Below, piece after piece: positions 46,423 through 56,989 of a stretch of DNA of 64,000 nucleotides (positions within the stretch are counted from its first letter, which is position 1; each line of letters opens with the position of its first letter). A program made the translations under genes and the position numbers. The stretch is from Pseudomonas sp. FP1742 (GTDB taxonomy: Bacteria > Pseudomonadota > Gammaproteobacteria > Pseudomonadales > Pseudomonadaceae), in the NCBI RefSeq assembly GCF_030687145.1, contig NZ_CP117460.1, positions 6,324,001 to 6,388,000 of the forward strand, in the 5' to 3' direction. A model generated the notes under the pieces. It was not told the DNA's origin. It worked only from the letters and a program-made list of their open reading frames with translations, and made no database searches.

Positions 46423-47925
46423 ATGCCGCTACCCCAAGCCAAGAATCTGTCCCTGATCGCCGCAATCGACCTGGGCTCCAACAGCTTTCACATGGTCGTG
46501 GCCAAGGCCCAGAACGGCGAAATCCGGATTCTCGAACGTCTCGGGGAGAAGGTTCAGCTGGCCGCCGGCATCGACGAAGAGCGTCAACTCAGCGAAGAAT
46601 CCATGCAGCGCGGGCTCGATTGCCTGAAGCGTTTCGCCCAACTGATCAACGGTATGCCGCCCGGCACCGTGCGGATCGTCGGCACCAACGCCTTGCGCGA
46701 AGCCCGTAACCGCGGCGAGTTCATCCGTCGCGCCGAAGAAATCCTCGGCCACCCGGTAGAAGTCATCTCCGGCCGTGAAGAAGCGCGCCTGATCTACCTC
46801 GGCGTCTCCCATACCCTCGCCGACACTCCGGGCAAACGCCTGGTAGCCGATATCGGCGGCGGCAGTACCGAATTCATCATCGGGCAGAGATTCGAGCCAT
46901 TGTTGCGCGAAAGCCTGCAAATGGGCTGCGTCAGCTTCACCCAGCGCTATTTCAGGGATGGCAAGATTACCCCGGCCCGCTACGCCCAGGCGTACACCGC
47001 GGCGCGGCTGGAGATCATGAGCATCGAACACGCCCTGCACCGCCTGACCTGGGATGAAGCCATCGGCTCCTCGGGCACCATTCGTGCCATTGGCCTGGCG
47101 CTGAAGGCCGGTGGGCATGGTACCGGCGAAGTGAATGCCGAAGGCCTGGCCTGGCTCAAGCGCAAGCTGTTCAAACTCGGCGATGTCGAGAAAATCGACT
47201 TCGAAGGCATCAAGCCCGACCGCCGGGCGATTTTCCCCGCCGGGCTGGCGATTCTCGAAGCGATCTTCGACGCCCTCGAACTGCAACGCATGGACCACTG
47301 TGAAGGCGCCCTGCGCGAAGGCGTGCTGTATGACCTGCTGGGCCGTCATCATCATGAAGACGTCCGTGAGCGCACGCTCAGCTCGCTCATGGAGCGCTAC
47401 CACGTCGACCTGGAACAAGCTGCGCGAGTCGAGCGCAAGGCGCTGCATGCCTTCGATCAAGTGGCCGAGGATTGGGACCTGGACGACGGCGTCTGGCGCG
47501 AACTGCTGAGCTGGGCGGCCAAGGTCCATGAAGTGGGCCTGGACATCGCGCACTATCAGTACCACAAGCACGGCGCCTACCTGATCGAGCACTCGGACCT
47601 GGCCGGATTCTCCCGCGAAGACCAGCAAATGCTCGCGCTGCTGGTGCGTGGCCACCGACGTAACATTCCCAAGGACAAGTTCGCCGATTTCGGCGATGAC
47701 GGCATCAAGCTGATTCGCCTGTGCGTGCTGCTGCGCTTTGCGATTCTGTTCCACCACATCCGCGGCACCCAGGAAATGCCTCAGGTGGTGCTGCATGCCA
47801 ACGGCGACAGCCTGGATGTATTGTTCCCGGAGCACTGGCTGGACGACAACCAGTTGACCCAGGCCGACTTCGCCCTGGAAGCAGAATGGCTGACTCGCGT
47901 CAGCTTCGTGCTCAACGTCCGCTGA
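46423..47925 (+). CDS. ppx: Exopolyphosphatase
   Basis: 500 residues, Ppx/GppA family with the actin-like fold: phosphate motifs [16 protein letters not shown] and [14 protein letters not shown], catalytic Glu in the [12 protein letters not shown] segment, and C-terminal HD-type domain ([27 protein letters not shown]). Removes terminal phosphates from polyphosphate. Convergent with ppk, as in P. aeruginosa. Ends in a strong terminator. Confidence 0.96.
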   Translation: MPLPQAKNLSLIAAIDLGSNSFHMVVAKAQNGEIRILERLGEKVQLAAGIDEERQLSEESMQRGLDCLKRFAQLINGMPPGTVRIVGTNALREARNRGEFIRRAEEILGHPVEVISGREEARLIYLGVSHTLADTPGKRLVADIGGGSTEFIIGQRFEPLLRESLQMGCVSFTQRYFRDGKITPARYAQAYTAARLEIMSIEHALHRLTWDEAIGSSGTIRAIGLALKAGGHGTGEVNAEGLAWLKRKLFKLGDVEKIDFEGIKPDRRAIFPAGLAILEAIFDALELQRMDHCEGALREGVLYDLLGRHHHEDVRERTLSSLMERYHVDLEQAARVERKALHAFDQVAEDWDLDDGVWRELLSWAAKVHEVGLDIAHYQYHKHGAYLIEHSDLAGFSREDQQMLALLVRGHRRNIPKDKFADFGDDGIKLIRLCVLLRFAILFHHIRGTQEMPQVVLHANGDSLDVLFPEHWLDDNQLTQADFALEAEWLTRVSFVLNVR

Positions 47926-47930
47926 AATTG

Positions 47931-47959
47931 AAAAAGGCCTTCTTCGGAAGGCCTTTTTT
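47931..47959 (+). terminator. Rho-independent terminator of ppx
   Basis: GGCCTTC-TTCG-GAAGGCC hairpin with a stable TTCG tetraloop, six T after it and five A before it. Confidence 0.94.
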
Positions 47960-47992
47960 GTGTCCGCGATTCAGCAAACGACGCAAACCCCA

Positions 47993-48154
47993 TGTGAGAG
48001 CGGGCTTGTGGCGAGGGGGCTTGCCCCCGTTCGGCTGCGTAGCAGTCGTAGAACGTTGCACGCGTTGAACTTGATACACCACGACCGCAGACTCTGGGGC
48101 CGCTTCGCGACCCAACGGGGGCAAGCCCCCTCGCCACACAAGCCCGCTCCCACA
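47993..48154. repeat. Nested REP: GGCGAGGGGGC-type REPIN inside a GTGGGAGCGGGC-type pair
   Basis: Outer arms TGTGAGAGCGGGCTTGT (47993-48009) and ACAAGCCCGCTCCCACA (48138-48154) belong to one REP family; inside lies a full second-family REPIN (48007 to about 48138). The segment 48007-48049 repeats 7582-7624 in reverse with a single mismatch. The outer units lack their normal CTCGCGAA tails, as expected if the inner element was inserted there. Lies between convergent ppx and ppk. Confidence 0.85.
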
Positions 48155-48165
48155 GGTTTTGCGCG

Positions 48166-50388
48166 TTAACGCACCGCCAGAATCGGGCTGCCCAAACGCT
48201 CCAGCAAGGTGGCCTGGGCGCTGCGCGGGTTCTGGTTGCCGGTCGGCGTGTTGCGGACGTAGCGACCGTCCGACTGCAGGCTCCAGCTGTGGGTGTTATC
48301 GGTGAGATAAAGCTCCAGCTCTTTCTTGACCCGCAAAATCAGCTTTTTGCCCTCGACCGGGAAGCACGTCTCGACGCGCTTGTCGAGGTTGCGCTCCATC
48401 CAGTCGGCACTGGACAGGAACATCTGCTCTTCGCCGCCATTGAGGAAGTAGAAGACCCGGGTGTGCTCCAGGAAGCGACCGATGATCGAGCGCACGTGGA
48501 TGTTATGGGAAACCCCGGCGATGCCCGGTCGCAGGCAGCACATGCCGCGCACCACCAGATCGATCCGCACCCCGGACTGGCTGGCCTTGTACAACGCACG
48601 GATGATTTTCGGGTCGGTCAGCGAGTTGAACTTGGCGATGATGTGCGCCGGTTTGCCGTCGAGGGCGAATTGTGTCTCCCGGGCAATCATGTCGAGCATG
48701 CCCTTCTTCAACGTGAACGGCGCGTGCAGCAGTTTTTTCATGCGCAGGGTTTTACCCATGCCGATCAACTGGCTGAACAGTTTGCCGACGTCTTCGCACA
48801 AGGCATCGTCGGAGGTCAGAAGGCTGTAGTCGGTATACAGACGGGCGTTGGCCGCGTGGTAGTTACCGGTACCCAAGTGGGCGTAGCGGACAATCTCACC
48901 GGCCTCACGACGCAAAATCAGCATCATCTTGGCGTGGGTCTTGAAGCCGACCACACCGTAAATCACCACCGCACCGGCCGCTTGCAGACGGCTGGCCAGC
49001 TGCAGGTTGGATTCTTCATCGAACCGCGCGCGCAATTCGATCACCGCCGTCACTTCCTTGCCGTTACGCGCAGCGTCCACCAGGGCATCGACGATCTCCG
49101 AGTTGGCGCCGCTGCGATACAACGTCTGGCGAACCGCCAACACATGCGGATCCTTGGCCGCCTGGCGCAGCAAGTCGACTACCGGGGTGAACGACTCGAA
49201 CGGGTGCAGCAGCAGGATGTCCTGCTTGCTGATCACACTGAAAATGTTCTCGCTGTTCTGCAGCAGTTTCGGGATCTGCGGGGTGAACGGGGTGTATTGC
49301 AGCTCTGGATGACTGTCCAGGCCAGTGATGCTGAACAGCCGCGTCAGGTTGACCGGACCGTTGACCTGATACAGCTCGGTCTCGTGCAGGTTGAACTGCT
49401 TGAGCAGGTAATCGGACAGGTGTTTCGGGCAGGTATCGGCCACTTCCAGCCGCACCGCATCCCCGTAGCGACGGGAGAACAACTCGCCGCGCAGGGCGCG
49501 GGCCAGGTCTTCGACGTCTTCGGTATCGACCGCAAGGTCGGCGTTTCGGGTCAGGCGGAACTGGTAGCAGCCCTTGACCTTCATACCCTGGAACAGGTCA
49601 TCGGCGTGGGCATGGATCATCGACGACAGGAACACGTAGTTGTCGCCCGGGCCGCCGACTTCTTCCGGCACCTTGATGATCCGCGGCAACAGACGCGGCG
49701 CCGGGATAATCGCCAGGCCGGAGTCGCGACCGAAGGCGTCGATACCTTCAAGCTCGACGATGAAGTTCAGGCTCTTGTTCACCAGCAACGGAAACGGGTG
49801 CGTCGGGTCAAGGCCGATCGGGGTGATGATCGGCGCGATCTCGTCGCGGAAATAGCGACGAACCCAGGTCTTGAGCTTGGTGGTCCAGTAGCGGCGACGG
49901 ATGAAGCGGACCTGATGTTTTTCCAGCTCCGGCAACAGAATGTCGTTGAGGATCGCGTATTGGCGGTCGACGTGACCGTGCACCAACTCGCTGATACGGG
50001 CCAGGGCCTGATGCGGTTGCAGGCCATCGGCACCGGCTTGTTCACGGGCGAAGGTGATCTGCTTCTTCAGGCCGGCCACACGAATTTCGAAGAACTCGTC
50101 CAGGTTGCTGGAGAAGATCAGCAGGAACTTCAGCCGCTCCAGCAATGGGTAGGACTCATCCAGCGCCTGTTCCAGCACGCGGATATTGAACTGCAGTTGC
50201 GAGAGCTCGCGATGGATGTACAGGCTGCTGTCATCCAGACCGGGAATGGCAATCGCTGGTGCCGCCACAACGGGCTCGGCCACCACCGCGGGTGGAGCGG
50301 GCTCCAGCTCCGGCGGAGTTTCAGCGATTTGCTCCACCACAGGTTGAGCATCTTTTACGGCAACTTCAGTGAGTCCTTCGGTATTCAT
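48166..50388 (-). CDS. ppk: Polyphosphate kinase 1
   Basis: 740 residues. Makes polyphosphate from ATP. The catalytic domains hold the two conserved His: [18 protein letters not shown] and [21 protein letters not shown]. Unlike E. coli Ppk it has a Pro/Ala/Val-rich extension of about 45 residues ([20 protein letters not shown] ... ) before the conserved [21 protein letters not shown]; this may be authentic, since the ATG has a GGAACATT upstream and the extension has normal codon use. Convergent with ppx and 18 bases before hemB on the minus strand (hemB is downstream of none; it is transcribed first). Confidence 0.96.
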   Translation of the reverse strand: MNTEGLTEVAVKDAQPVVEQIAETPPELEPAPPAVVAEPVVAAPAIAIPGLDDSSLYIHRELSQLQFNIRVLEQALDESYPLLERLKFLLIFSSNLDEFFEIRVAGLKKQITFAREQAGADGLQPHQALARISELVHGHVDRQYAILNDILLPELEKHQVRFIRRRYWTTKLKTWVRRYFRDEIAPIITPIGLDPTHPFPLLVNKSLNFIVELEGIDAFGRDSGLAIIPAPRLLPRIIKVPEEVGGPGDNYVFLSSMIHAHADDLFQGMKVKGCYQFRLTRNADLAVDTEDVEDLARALRGELFSRRYGDAVRLEVADTCPKHLSDYLLKQFNLHETELYQVNGPVNLTRLFSITGLDSHPELQYTPFTPQIPKLLQNSENIFSVISKQDILLLHPFESFTPVVDLLRQAAKDPHVLAVRQTLYRSGANSEIVDALVDAARNGKEVTAVIELRARFDEESNLQLASRLQAAGAVVIYGVVGFKTHAKMMLILRREAGEIVRYAHLGTGNYHAANARLYTDYSLLTSDDALCEDVGKLFSQLIGMGKTLRMKKLLHAPFTLKKGMLDMIARETQFALDGKPAHIIAKFNSLTDPKIIRALYKASQSGVRIDLVVRGMCCLRPGIAGVSHNIHVRSIIGRFLEHTRVFYFLNGGEEQMFLSSADWMERNLDKRVETCFPVEGKKLILRVKKELELYLTDNTHSWSLQSDGRYVRNTPTGNQNPRSAQATLLERLGSPILAVR

Positions 50389-50406
50389 CGAATGTTCCTG
50401 GGAGGG

Positions 50407-51573
<1,167 letters not shown>

Positions 51574-51628
51574 TCATGAATGTGCACGAAGGGTTAGGCT
51601 GCGCGTTCATTTCGCCAGCACCCAGACA

Positions 51629-52261
51629 ATGCTCCAACAATTTCTACATGACTTCGGCTACTTCGCCCTGTTCCTCGGCACGTTTTTCGAAGGCGAAACC
51701 ATTCTGGTGCTCGCAGGCTTCCTCGCGTTCCGTGGGTACATGGACATCAACCTGGTGGTGGTCGTGGCGTTCTTCGGCAGTTATGCCGGCGATCAGCTGT
51801 GGTACTTCCTGGGGCGCAAGCACGGGCGCAAATTGCTGGCGCGCAAACCGCGCTGGCAATTGATGGGCGATCGGGCACTGGAACATATCCGCAAGCACCC
51901 GGACATCTGGGTGCTGAGCTTCCGTTTTGTCTATGGTTTGCGCACCGTGATGCCGGTGGCAATCGGTCTGTCGGGCTATCCGCCGGGACGTTATCTGCTG
52001 CTCAACGGGATTGGCGCGGCGATCTGGGCCGCCGCGCTGGCAGCAGCCGCGTATCACTTCGGTGCGGTGCTCGAAGGCATGCTCGGCAGCGTCAAGAAGT
52101 ACGAGCTGTGGGTGCTGGGTGCCCTGTTGGTACTGGGCTTCGTCCTGTGGCTGCGGCGGCGTTTCAAGAATGCCCGCCTGGCGAAAAAAATCTACGCCGA
52201 TGAGCAGGCACTGAAAGCCGAACAGGCCAAGTCCAACGAACCTACGACACCCATCGAGTGA
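51629..52261 (+). CDS. DedA-family membrane protein
   Basis: 210 residues from ATG 51629 (MLQQFLHDFGYFALFLGTFFEGETILVLAGFLAFRGY). FEGETILVLAG and FLGRKHGRKLL, then FRFVYGLRTVMPVAIGLSGYP (F-x-R-x3-GxR motif) are DedA signatures. Four or five membrane helices. DedA proteins are linked to membrane-potential homeostasis and to recycling of undecaprenyl phosphate or phospholipid translocation. The 3' end overlaps the next gene on the opposite strand by 20 bases. Confidence 0.93.
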   Translation: MLQQFLHDFGYFALFLGTFFEGETILVLAGFLAFRGYMDINLVVVVAFFGSYAGDQLWYFLGRKHGRKLLARKPRWQLMGDRALEHIRKHPDIWVLSFRFVYGLRTVMPVAIGLSGYPPGRYLLLNGIGAAIWAAALAAAAYHFGAVLEGMLGSVKKYELWVLGALLVLGFVLWLRRRFKNARLAKKIYADEQALKAEQAKSNEPTTPIE

Positions 52262-53477
52262 AGCGGTTTCTACAACAGTAGAGACCGATGCCACTGAGCA
52301 GGCTGTAACTGAGCAGCCCTACCCAGCCCACCGCGCTGCCCGGCCATAGCCCGACCATCGGCGCCAGCCAAACCAGCGGCAGGTTCGACGCCAGCCGCAA
52401 CAGCTCCAGCTTCAACGCCTGCGGGCGATTCTCCAGGGCCACGCCCAACACAAACAACCCTGACGCCACCGCCCCCCAGCCCAACACCAGGGCAGCGGTC
52501 GACAGGCTCTGCTCCAGGTTCATCAAGTAACTGCCCAAGGCGATGTAGACGCAGAATTGCAGCGCCACATACCACTGCTGACGCCCGTCCAGCGGCACCT
52601 CGAATTTGCGGAACTGAGCCAGGTCCGGCTTGTTCATCGGGTATTTGGCCGCCACGTCCGCCGGCCGCCAACCGGTGCGCATGAACCAGATCCGCAGCTT
52701 GTCCCACCAGCGCTCGGCGCGCCGGGCGTCATCCCACAACTGCGCGTAAAACTGCACGTTCGCCCACAACGGATTCCAGCTCGCCAGCGGCGTGGTCACG
52801 CCGAAAATCACCGGTTCGTTGTCGTCTTCTTCCTGGAACGAACCGAACAGACGGTCCCAAATAATGAACACCCCGCCGTAGTTGCGATCCATGTAGAGAG
52901 CGTTCTGTGCATGGTGGGCCCGATGATTGGACGGCGTGACGAAGAACCACTCGAACCAGCCGAGCTTGGGAATGTGTCGGGTATGCACCCAGAATTGATA
53001 CAGCAGGTTCAGTGCCGCAACGCTGACGAACACCAGCAGCGGCACGCCGAGTACAGCCAGGGGCAGGTAGAAAATCCAGCTCAACAGAAACCCGGTGCTG
53101 GTCTGGCGCAAGGCTGTGGAGAGGTTGTAGTCCTCGCTCTGGTGATGCACTGAATGTGCGGCCCAGAGAATGTTGCGCTCATGGCCCATGCGGTGCAGCC
53201 AGTAGTAGCAGAAGTCGTAGAAGACAAAAGCGAATACCCAGACCCAGACACTGTCGGCCGACAGCTCGATCACGGCCAGGTGTTTAAGGGCGAAGGCATA
53301 TGTGACCAGGCCGACGCCTTTGGTCAACAGGCCCGTGGTAGTCGACAGCACGCCGGTACTGAGGCTGTTGATCGCGTCTGCCACGCGGTAATTGCTCACC
53401 CCGCGCCAACGGTCGGCCAGTAACTCGACCGCAATCAGCACAAAGAAAAACGGCACCGCATACAGAATGAAGTTCAT
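52242..53477 (-). CDS. Sterol desaturase / fatty-acid hydroxylase family membrane protein
   Basis: 411 residues, about eight membrane helices. Di-iron histidine clusters: WLHRMGHERN, WAAHSVHHQSEDYN, HTRHIPK and NHRAHHAQNALYMDRNYGG, the HxxxH / HxxHH arrangement of integral membrane hydroxylases (alkylglycerol monooxygenase / ERG3 superfamily). The lipid substrate is unknown in Pseudomonas. Convergent with and overlapping dedA by 20 bases; nearest upstream gene on its strand is none, so it has its own promoter at 53478-53591. Confidence 0.92.
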   Translation of the reverse strand: MNFILYAVPFFFVLIAVELLADRWRGVSNYRVADAINSLSTGVLSTTTGLLTKGVGLVTYAFALKHLAVIELSADSVWVWVFAFVFYDFCYYWLHRMGHERNILWAAHSVHHQSEDYNLSTALRQTSTGFLLSWIFYLPLAVLGVPLLVFVSVAALNLLYQFWVHTRHIPKLGWFEWFFVTPSNHRAHHAQNALYMDRNYGGVFIIWDRLFGSFQEEDDNEPVIFGVTTPLASWNPLWANVQFYAQLWDDARRAERWWDKLRIWFMRTGWRPADVAAKYPMNKPDLAQFRKFEVPLDGRQQWYVALQFCVYIALGSYLMNLEQSLSTAALVLGWGAVASGLFVLGVALENRPQALKLELLRLASNLPLVWLAPMVGLWPGSAVGWVGLLSYSLLSGIGLYCCRNRFTRWVS

Positions 53478-53591
53478 GACGCGACCTGATCAGAATCGTT
53501 CAGCAGAGATTAGGTGTAACCACGAATCAACCCTATGGCAACGAGTGACAAATTAGTGGACATTTAACGCCATGAATCTGGAGAAAAACCC

Positions 53592-54260
53592 ATGAGCAAA
53601 AAAATTGCAGTGATCCTTTCCGGCTGTGGCGTGTACGACGGCGCCGAGATCCACGAAAGCGTGATCACCCTGCTGCGGCTGGACCAGCGCGGAGCCCAGG
53701 TGCAGTGTTTCGCACCCAACATCGCGCAATTGCATGTGATCAACCACCTGACGGGCGAAGAAATGCCCGAATCGCGCAACGTGCTGGTGGAATCGGCGCG
53801 GATCGCCCGGGGCAACATCAAGGATATCCGTGAAGCCAGCGTCGAGGACTTCGATGCGCTGATCGTTCCTGGCGGATTCGGTTCGGCCAAGAACCTGTCG
53901 AACTTTGCCATCGAAGGCGCCGGATGCAGCGTTCAACCTGACGTCCTGGCGTTGACCGAAGCGTTCGCCGAGGCCGGCAAGCCGGTGGGGCTGATCTGCA
54001 TCTCGCCGGCCCTGGCGGCCAAGATCTACGGCCCGGGCGTGACCTGCACCATCGGCAACGATGCCGATACCGCCGCCGCAATGAACAAGATGGGCGCCAC
54101 CCATGCCGAATGCGCAGTGACCGACATCATCGAAGACAAGGCGCGCAAGTTGGTAACCACCCCGGCCTACATGCTGGCGCAATCGATCAGCGAGGCCGCT
54201 TCCGGCATCAACAAACTGGTCGACCGCGTACTGGAACTGACCCACGAAAACGACGAGTAA
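53592..54260 (+). CDS. elbB: Isoprenoid biosynthesis glyoxalase ElbB (DJ-1/PfpI family)
   Basis: 222 residues. KIAVILSGCGVYDGAEIHESV start and the nucleophile-elbow cysteine Cys136 in PVGLICISPALAAKI are typical of ElbB. Glyoxalase III-type activity has been reported for E. coli ElbB; its link to isoprenoids is indirect. Good AGAAAAACC-type leader; monocistronic, with a REPIN after the stop. Confidence 0.94.
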   Translation: MSKKIAVILSGCGVYDGAEIHESVITLLRLDQRGAQVQCFAPNIAQLHVINHLTGEEMPESRNVLVESARIARGNIKDIREASVEDFDALIVPGGFGSAKNLSNFAIEGAGCSVQPDVLALTEAFAEAGKPVGLICISPALAAKIYGPGVTCTIGNDADTAAAMNKMGATHAECAVTDIIEDKARKLVTTPAYMLAQSISEAASGINKLVDRVLELTHENDE

Positions 54261-54270
54261 CACCGTTCAA

Positions 54271-54360
54271 TGTGGGAGCGGGCTTGCTCGCGAAGACGGG
54301 CTGACCTTCAACATTGGTGTTGGCTGACACACCGCTTTCGCGAGCAAGCCCGCTCCCACA
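54271..54360. repeat. REPIN (GTGGGAGCGGGCTTG family)
   Basis: TGTGGGAGCGGGCTTGCTCG at 54271 and its reverse complement ending at 54360, head to head with about 40 bases between. Sits between the convergent elbB and YaiI-family genes. Confidence 0.9.
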
Positions 54361-54376
54361 GAGTTCAACGCATGGC

Positions 54377-54832
54377 TTAAGACTTGCGTGATAACCGGGT
54401 CAGTATCCGGTCCAGCGCATTGGCGAACGCCTGTTTCTCGCGCTCGCCGAACGGCGCCGGTCCGCCGCTCATCTGACCCTGCTCGCGCAGGTCGGTGAAC
54501 AGGTTACGCACCGCCAATCGATCGCCCATGTTCTGCGCATCGAACTCCTTGCCCCGCGGGTCCAGCGCCGCAACGCCGTTCTTCACCAGCCGATCCGCCA
54601 GCGGCACATCGCTGCAAATCACCAACTCCCCCGGCACCGCGTGTTCCACCAGGTAATCGTCGGCGGCATCCGGGCCGCTGGGCACCACGATCAGCTTCAC
54701 CAGGGCAAGGCCCGGCTTGATCTGCGGCTGACCGGCCACCAGCACCACTTCGAACTGGCGCTTGAGGGCGAACTTCACTACCAGATCCTTGGCTGCCCGA
54801 GGGCAGGCGTCGGCATCGATCCACACGCGCAT
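54377..54832 (-). CDS. YaiI/YqxD family protein (UPF0178)
   Basis: 151 residues from ATG 54832 (MRVWIDADACPRAAKDLVVKFA); an in-frame ATG at 54877 falls inside a REP and is rejected. WIDADACPRAAKD, VVPSGPDAADDYLVEHA, LVICSDVPLADRLVKNGVAALDPRG and MSGGPAPFGEREKQAFANALD are the UPF0178 blocks, a PIN-like fold with Asp residues that could bind metal. Function unproven; may act as a nuclease. Confidence 0.93.
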   Translation of the reverse strand: MRVWIDADACPRAAKDLVVKFALKRQFEVVLVAGQPQIKPGLALVKLIVVPSGPDAADDYLVEHAVPGELVICSDVPLADRLVKNGVAALDPRGKEFDAQNMGDRLAVRNLFTDLREQGQMSGGPAPFGEREKQAFANALDRILTRLSRKS

Positions 54833-54854
54833 TGGGTTTCCTCTATTGAAAAGC

Positions 54855-54918
54855 ATCGCGGGCAAGCCCGCTCCCACAAGGTTAGCGCTGAACCTGTGGG
54901 AGCGGGCTTGCCCGCGAT
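54855..54918. repeat. REP pair (GCGGGCTTGCCCGCG variant), outward arrangement
   Basis: TCGCGGGCAAGCCCGCTCCC and GGGAGCGGGCTTGCCCGCGA with about 15 bases between; the two units are in the tail-to-tail order. It overlaps the leader of the YaiI-family gene. Confidence 0.85.
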
Positions 54919-54937
54919 TATGAGCACAGCGAATGCT

Positions 54938-56836
54938 TCAGGAAACCGATACCCGCCGCTTCTCGGCCATACGGCTGCGGCAGTACAACACGATGATCGC
55001 AATGATCGCCACGGCCTGAGCACCCAGCGAATAGGCATCAGCGTGAATTCCCAGCCAATCGAAGTCAAAGAACCGCACCGGCCGCGTGCCGAAGATCCCG
55101 GCTTCCTGCAACGCCTTCACGCCATGACCGGCAAACACTACCGACAACGCACACAGCAACCCGGCATTGATACCGAAGAATAGCGCCAGCGGCAGTTTCG
55201 CCGAGCCGCGCAGAATCACCCACGCCAGTCCGACCAGCAACACCAGCGCTGTCGCACCGCCCGCCAGTACGGCGTTATGCCCTGCCGGGCCGGCCTGCAA
55301 CCACAGGGTTTCGTAAAACAGGATCACTTCGAACAGTTCGCGGTACACCGAGAAGAACGCCAGGATCGCAAAGCCGAAACGCCCGCCGCCGCTCACCAGG
55401 CTGCTCTTGATGTAGTCCTGCCAGGCTGCTGCGTGGCGACGGTCGTGCATCCACACACCGAGCCAGAGCACCATGACACTGGCAAACAACGCCGTCGCGC
55501 CTTCCAGCAGTTCACGCTGAGCCCCGCTGACATCAATCACATACGCCGCCAATGCCCAGGTCGCCAGCCCGGCCAGCAGCGCCAGGCCCCAACCGGCGTT
55601 GACGCTACGCACCGCCGATTGCTGGCCGGTGTTGCGCAGGAACGCGAGGATCGCCGCAAGCACCAGAATCGCTTCCAGACCTTCTCGCAACAGAATCAAC
55701 AGGCCGGAAATGTAGCTCAGCGACCAGCTCAAGCCATCGCTACCGAGCAAACCGGCAGACTGCTTCAACTTGGCCTTGGCCGCCTCCAGGCGCTGCTCGG
55801 CCTGGGCCACCGGCAAGCCGTCCTGCAACGACTGGCGGTAAGCCATCAGGGATTTTTCAGTGTCTTTGCGTACGTTGGCGTCGACGTTGTCCAGGGAGCT
55901 TTCGACCAGTTCGAAACCTTCCAGATACGCCGCCACCGACAGGTCGTAAGCCTGATCGTGATCGCCGGCCCGATAGGCGGCGATGCTCTTGTCCAGCGTG
56001 GCCGCCGTGTAATCAAGCAATTGCCCCGGGCCGCGCTTGACCTGCGGCGGCTGCGCTCGTTGCGCCCGGAAAGTTGCGGCTGCTTGTGGGCCTTCGGCGG
56101 CCTGTACTTCAGCCGGCGTCTGACGCGCCAGGTCGGCGATGTTGTAGGTTTTCCCGGATTTGGCCGCTGCCGGATCGGCGCTGAAGCTGGCGATATAGGT
56201 CGCCAGATCCCAACGTTGGCGATCATCCAGTTGATCGGCAAAGGCCGGCATATCGGTGCCTTCGACACCCATGCCCAGCGTGTTGTAGATCCCATAGAGG
56301 CTCAGACGGTCCAGTCGCACGGTATCGCGCAGATTGGCCGGCGGCGGTGTCATGCCGACACCCGCCGGGCCGTCACCGGCGCCCGCATCACCGTGGCATA
56401 CCGAGCATTGCTGGGCATACAGCGGCGCGCCGCGAGTCGGGTCCGGGGTAATGACCGGGGCTTGGCTGACCTCATAGGTCACCGCCAGTTTCGCCCCCAG
56501 TTGCCGCGCCTGGCGAGCAACGTCCGCGCCGTCCTTGCGAGCGGCAATCGCGGTGCGCAGGTTGCTGACACCCTGCTCCAGTTCGGCGCGCTCGGGTTTG
56601 GCCGGGAAATCGGCGATCAAGCCTTGCAGTACCGTCAGGAATTCCTGCTGTTCGCGGTACTCGGACTCATCGATGACTTTGCCCGCCTCGACCGTCGCCG
56701 GGTAATCGGCGCCAATGTAATCGAGCAAATGCAAGGCCTTGGGCGCACCGTCTGCGGTTTCGGCCAGCGCATTGAAGCTGCAAAGCGCGATCATCGGCAG
56801 CACGAGCCACGCCAGAAAACGAGAAGATGCAGTCAT
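54938..56836 (-). CDS. FTR1-family iron permease fused to a cytochrome c domain
   Basis: 632 residues. A signal-type N-terminus (ARFLAWLVLPMIALCSFNALA-like), a helical region, a class-I cytochrome c with heme site CSVCH (residues 144-148) and a downstream Met (GTDMPAFADQL), a second helical linker, then seven membrane helices with two FTR1 iron motifs REGLE (about residue 383) and RELFE (SVYRELFEVILFYE). The family imports iron coupled to redox change; here the heme may take up the electron from Fe(II). Divergent from the lipoprotein cluster, 153 bases between starts. A weak Fur-like stretch near the start is not convincing. Confidence 0.92.
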   Translation of the reverse strand: MTASSRFLAWLVLPMIALCSFNALAETADGAPKALHLLDYIGADYPATVEAGKVIDESEYREQQEFLTVLQGLIADFPAKPERAELEQGVSNLRTAIAARKDGADVARQARQLGAKLAVTYEVSQAPVITPDPTRGAPLYAQQCSVCHGDAGAGDGPAGVGMTPPPANLRDTVRLDRLSLYGIYNTLGMGVEGTDMPAFADQLDDRQRWDLATYIASFSADPAAAKSGKTYNIADLARQTPAEVQAAEGPQAAATFRAQRAQPPQVKRGPGQLLDYTAATLDKSIAAYRAGDHDQAYDLSVAAYLEGFELVESSLDNVDANVRKDTEKSLMAYRQSLQDGLPVAQAEQRLEAAKAKLKQSAGLLGSDGLSWSLSYISGLLILLREGLEAILVLAAILAFLRNTGQQSAVRSVNAGWGLALLAGLATWALAAYVIDVSGAQRELLEGATALFASVMVLWLGVWMHDRRHAAAWQDYIKSSLVSGGGRFGFAILAFFSVYRELFEVILFYETLWLQAGPAGHNAVLAGGATALVLLVGLAWVILRGSAKLPLALFFGINAGLLCALSVVFAGHGVKALQEAGIFGTRPVRFFDFDWLGIHADAYSLGAQAVAIIAIIVLYCRSRMAEKRRVSVS

Positions 56837-56989
56837 GAATAATTCTCAAATGGAAATACGAAGTAACACATTGTTCACTTCCAATCAGTTTCACTCAAGC
56901 TTTGTTGGTATTTCCTGCGTAACGGCGTGTACATTTGGCGGCAAATTGCCATCTACTCGCGGTATCCGATCAGGGAAGAATCAACGTCC

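Noticed and set aside
46429..47835. Minus-strand open frame of 468 codons opposite ppx
   Set aside because: Antisense shadow; ppx is a clear family member in the other frame.
56800..56860. Fur box before the FTR1 permease gene
   Set aside because: Only a weak match (about 9 of 13 bases) overlapping the ribosome site and start codon.
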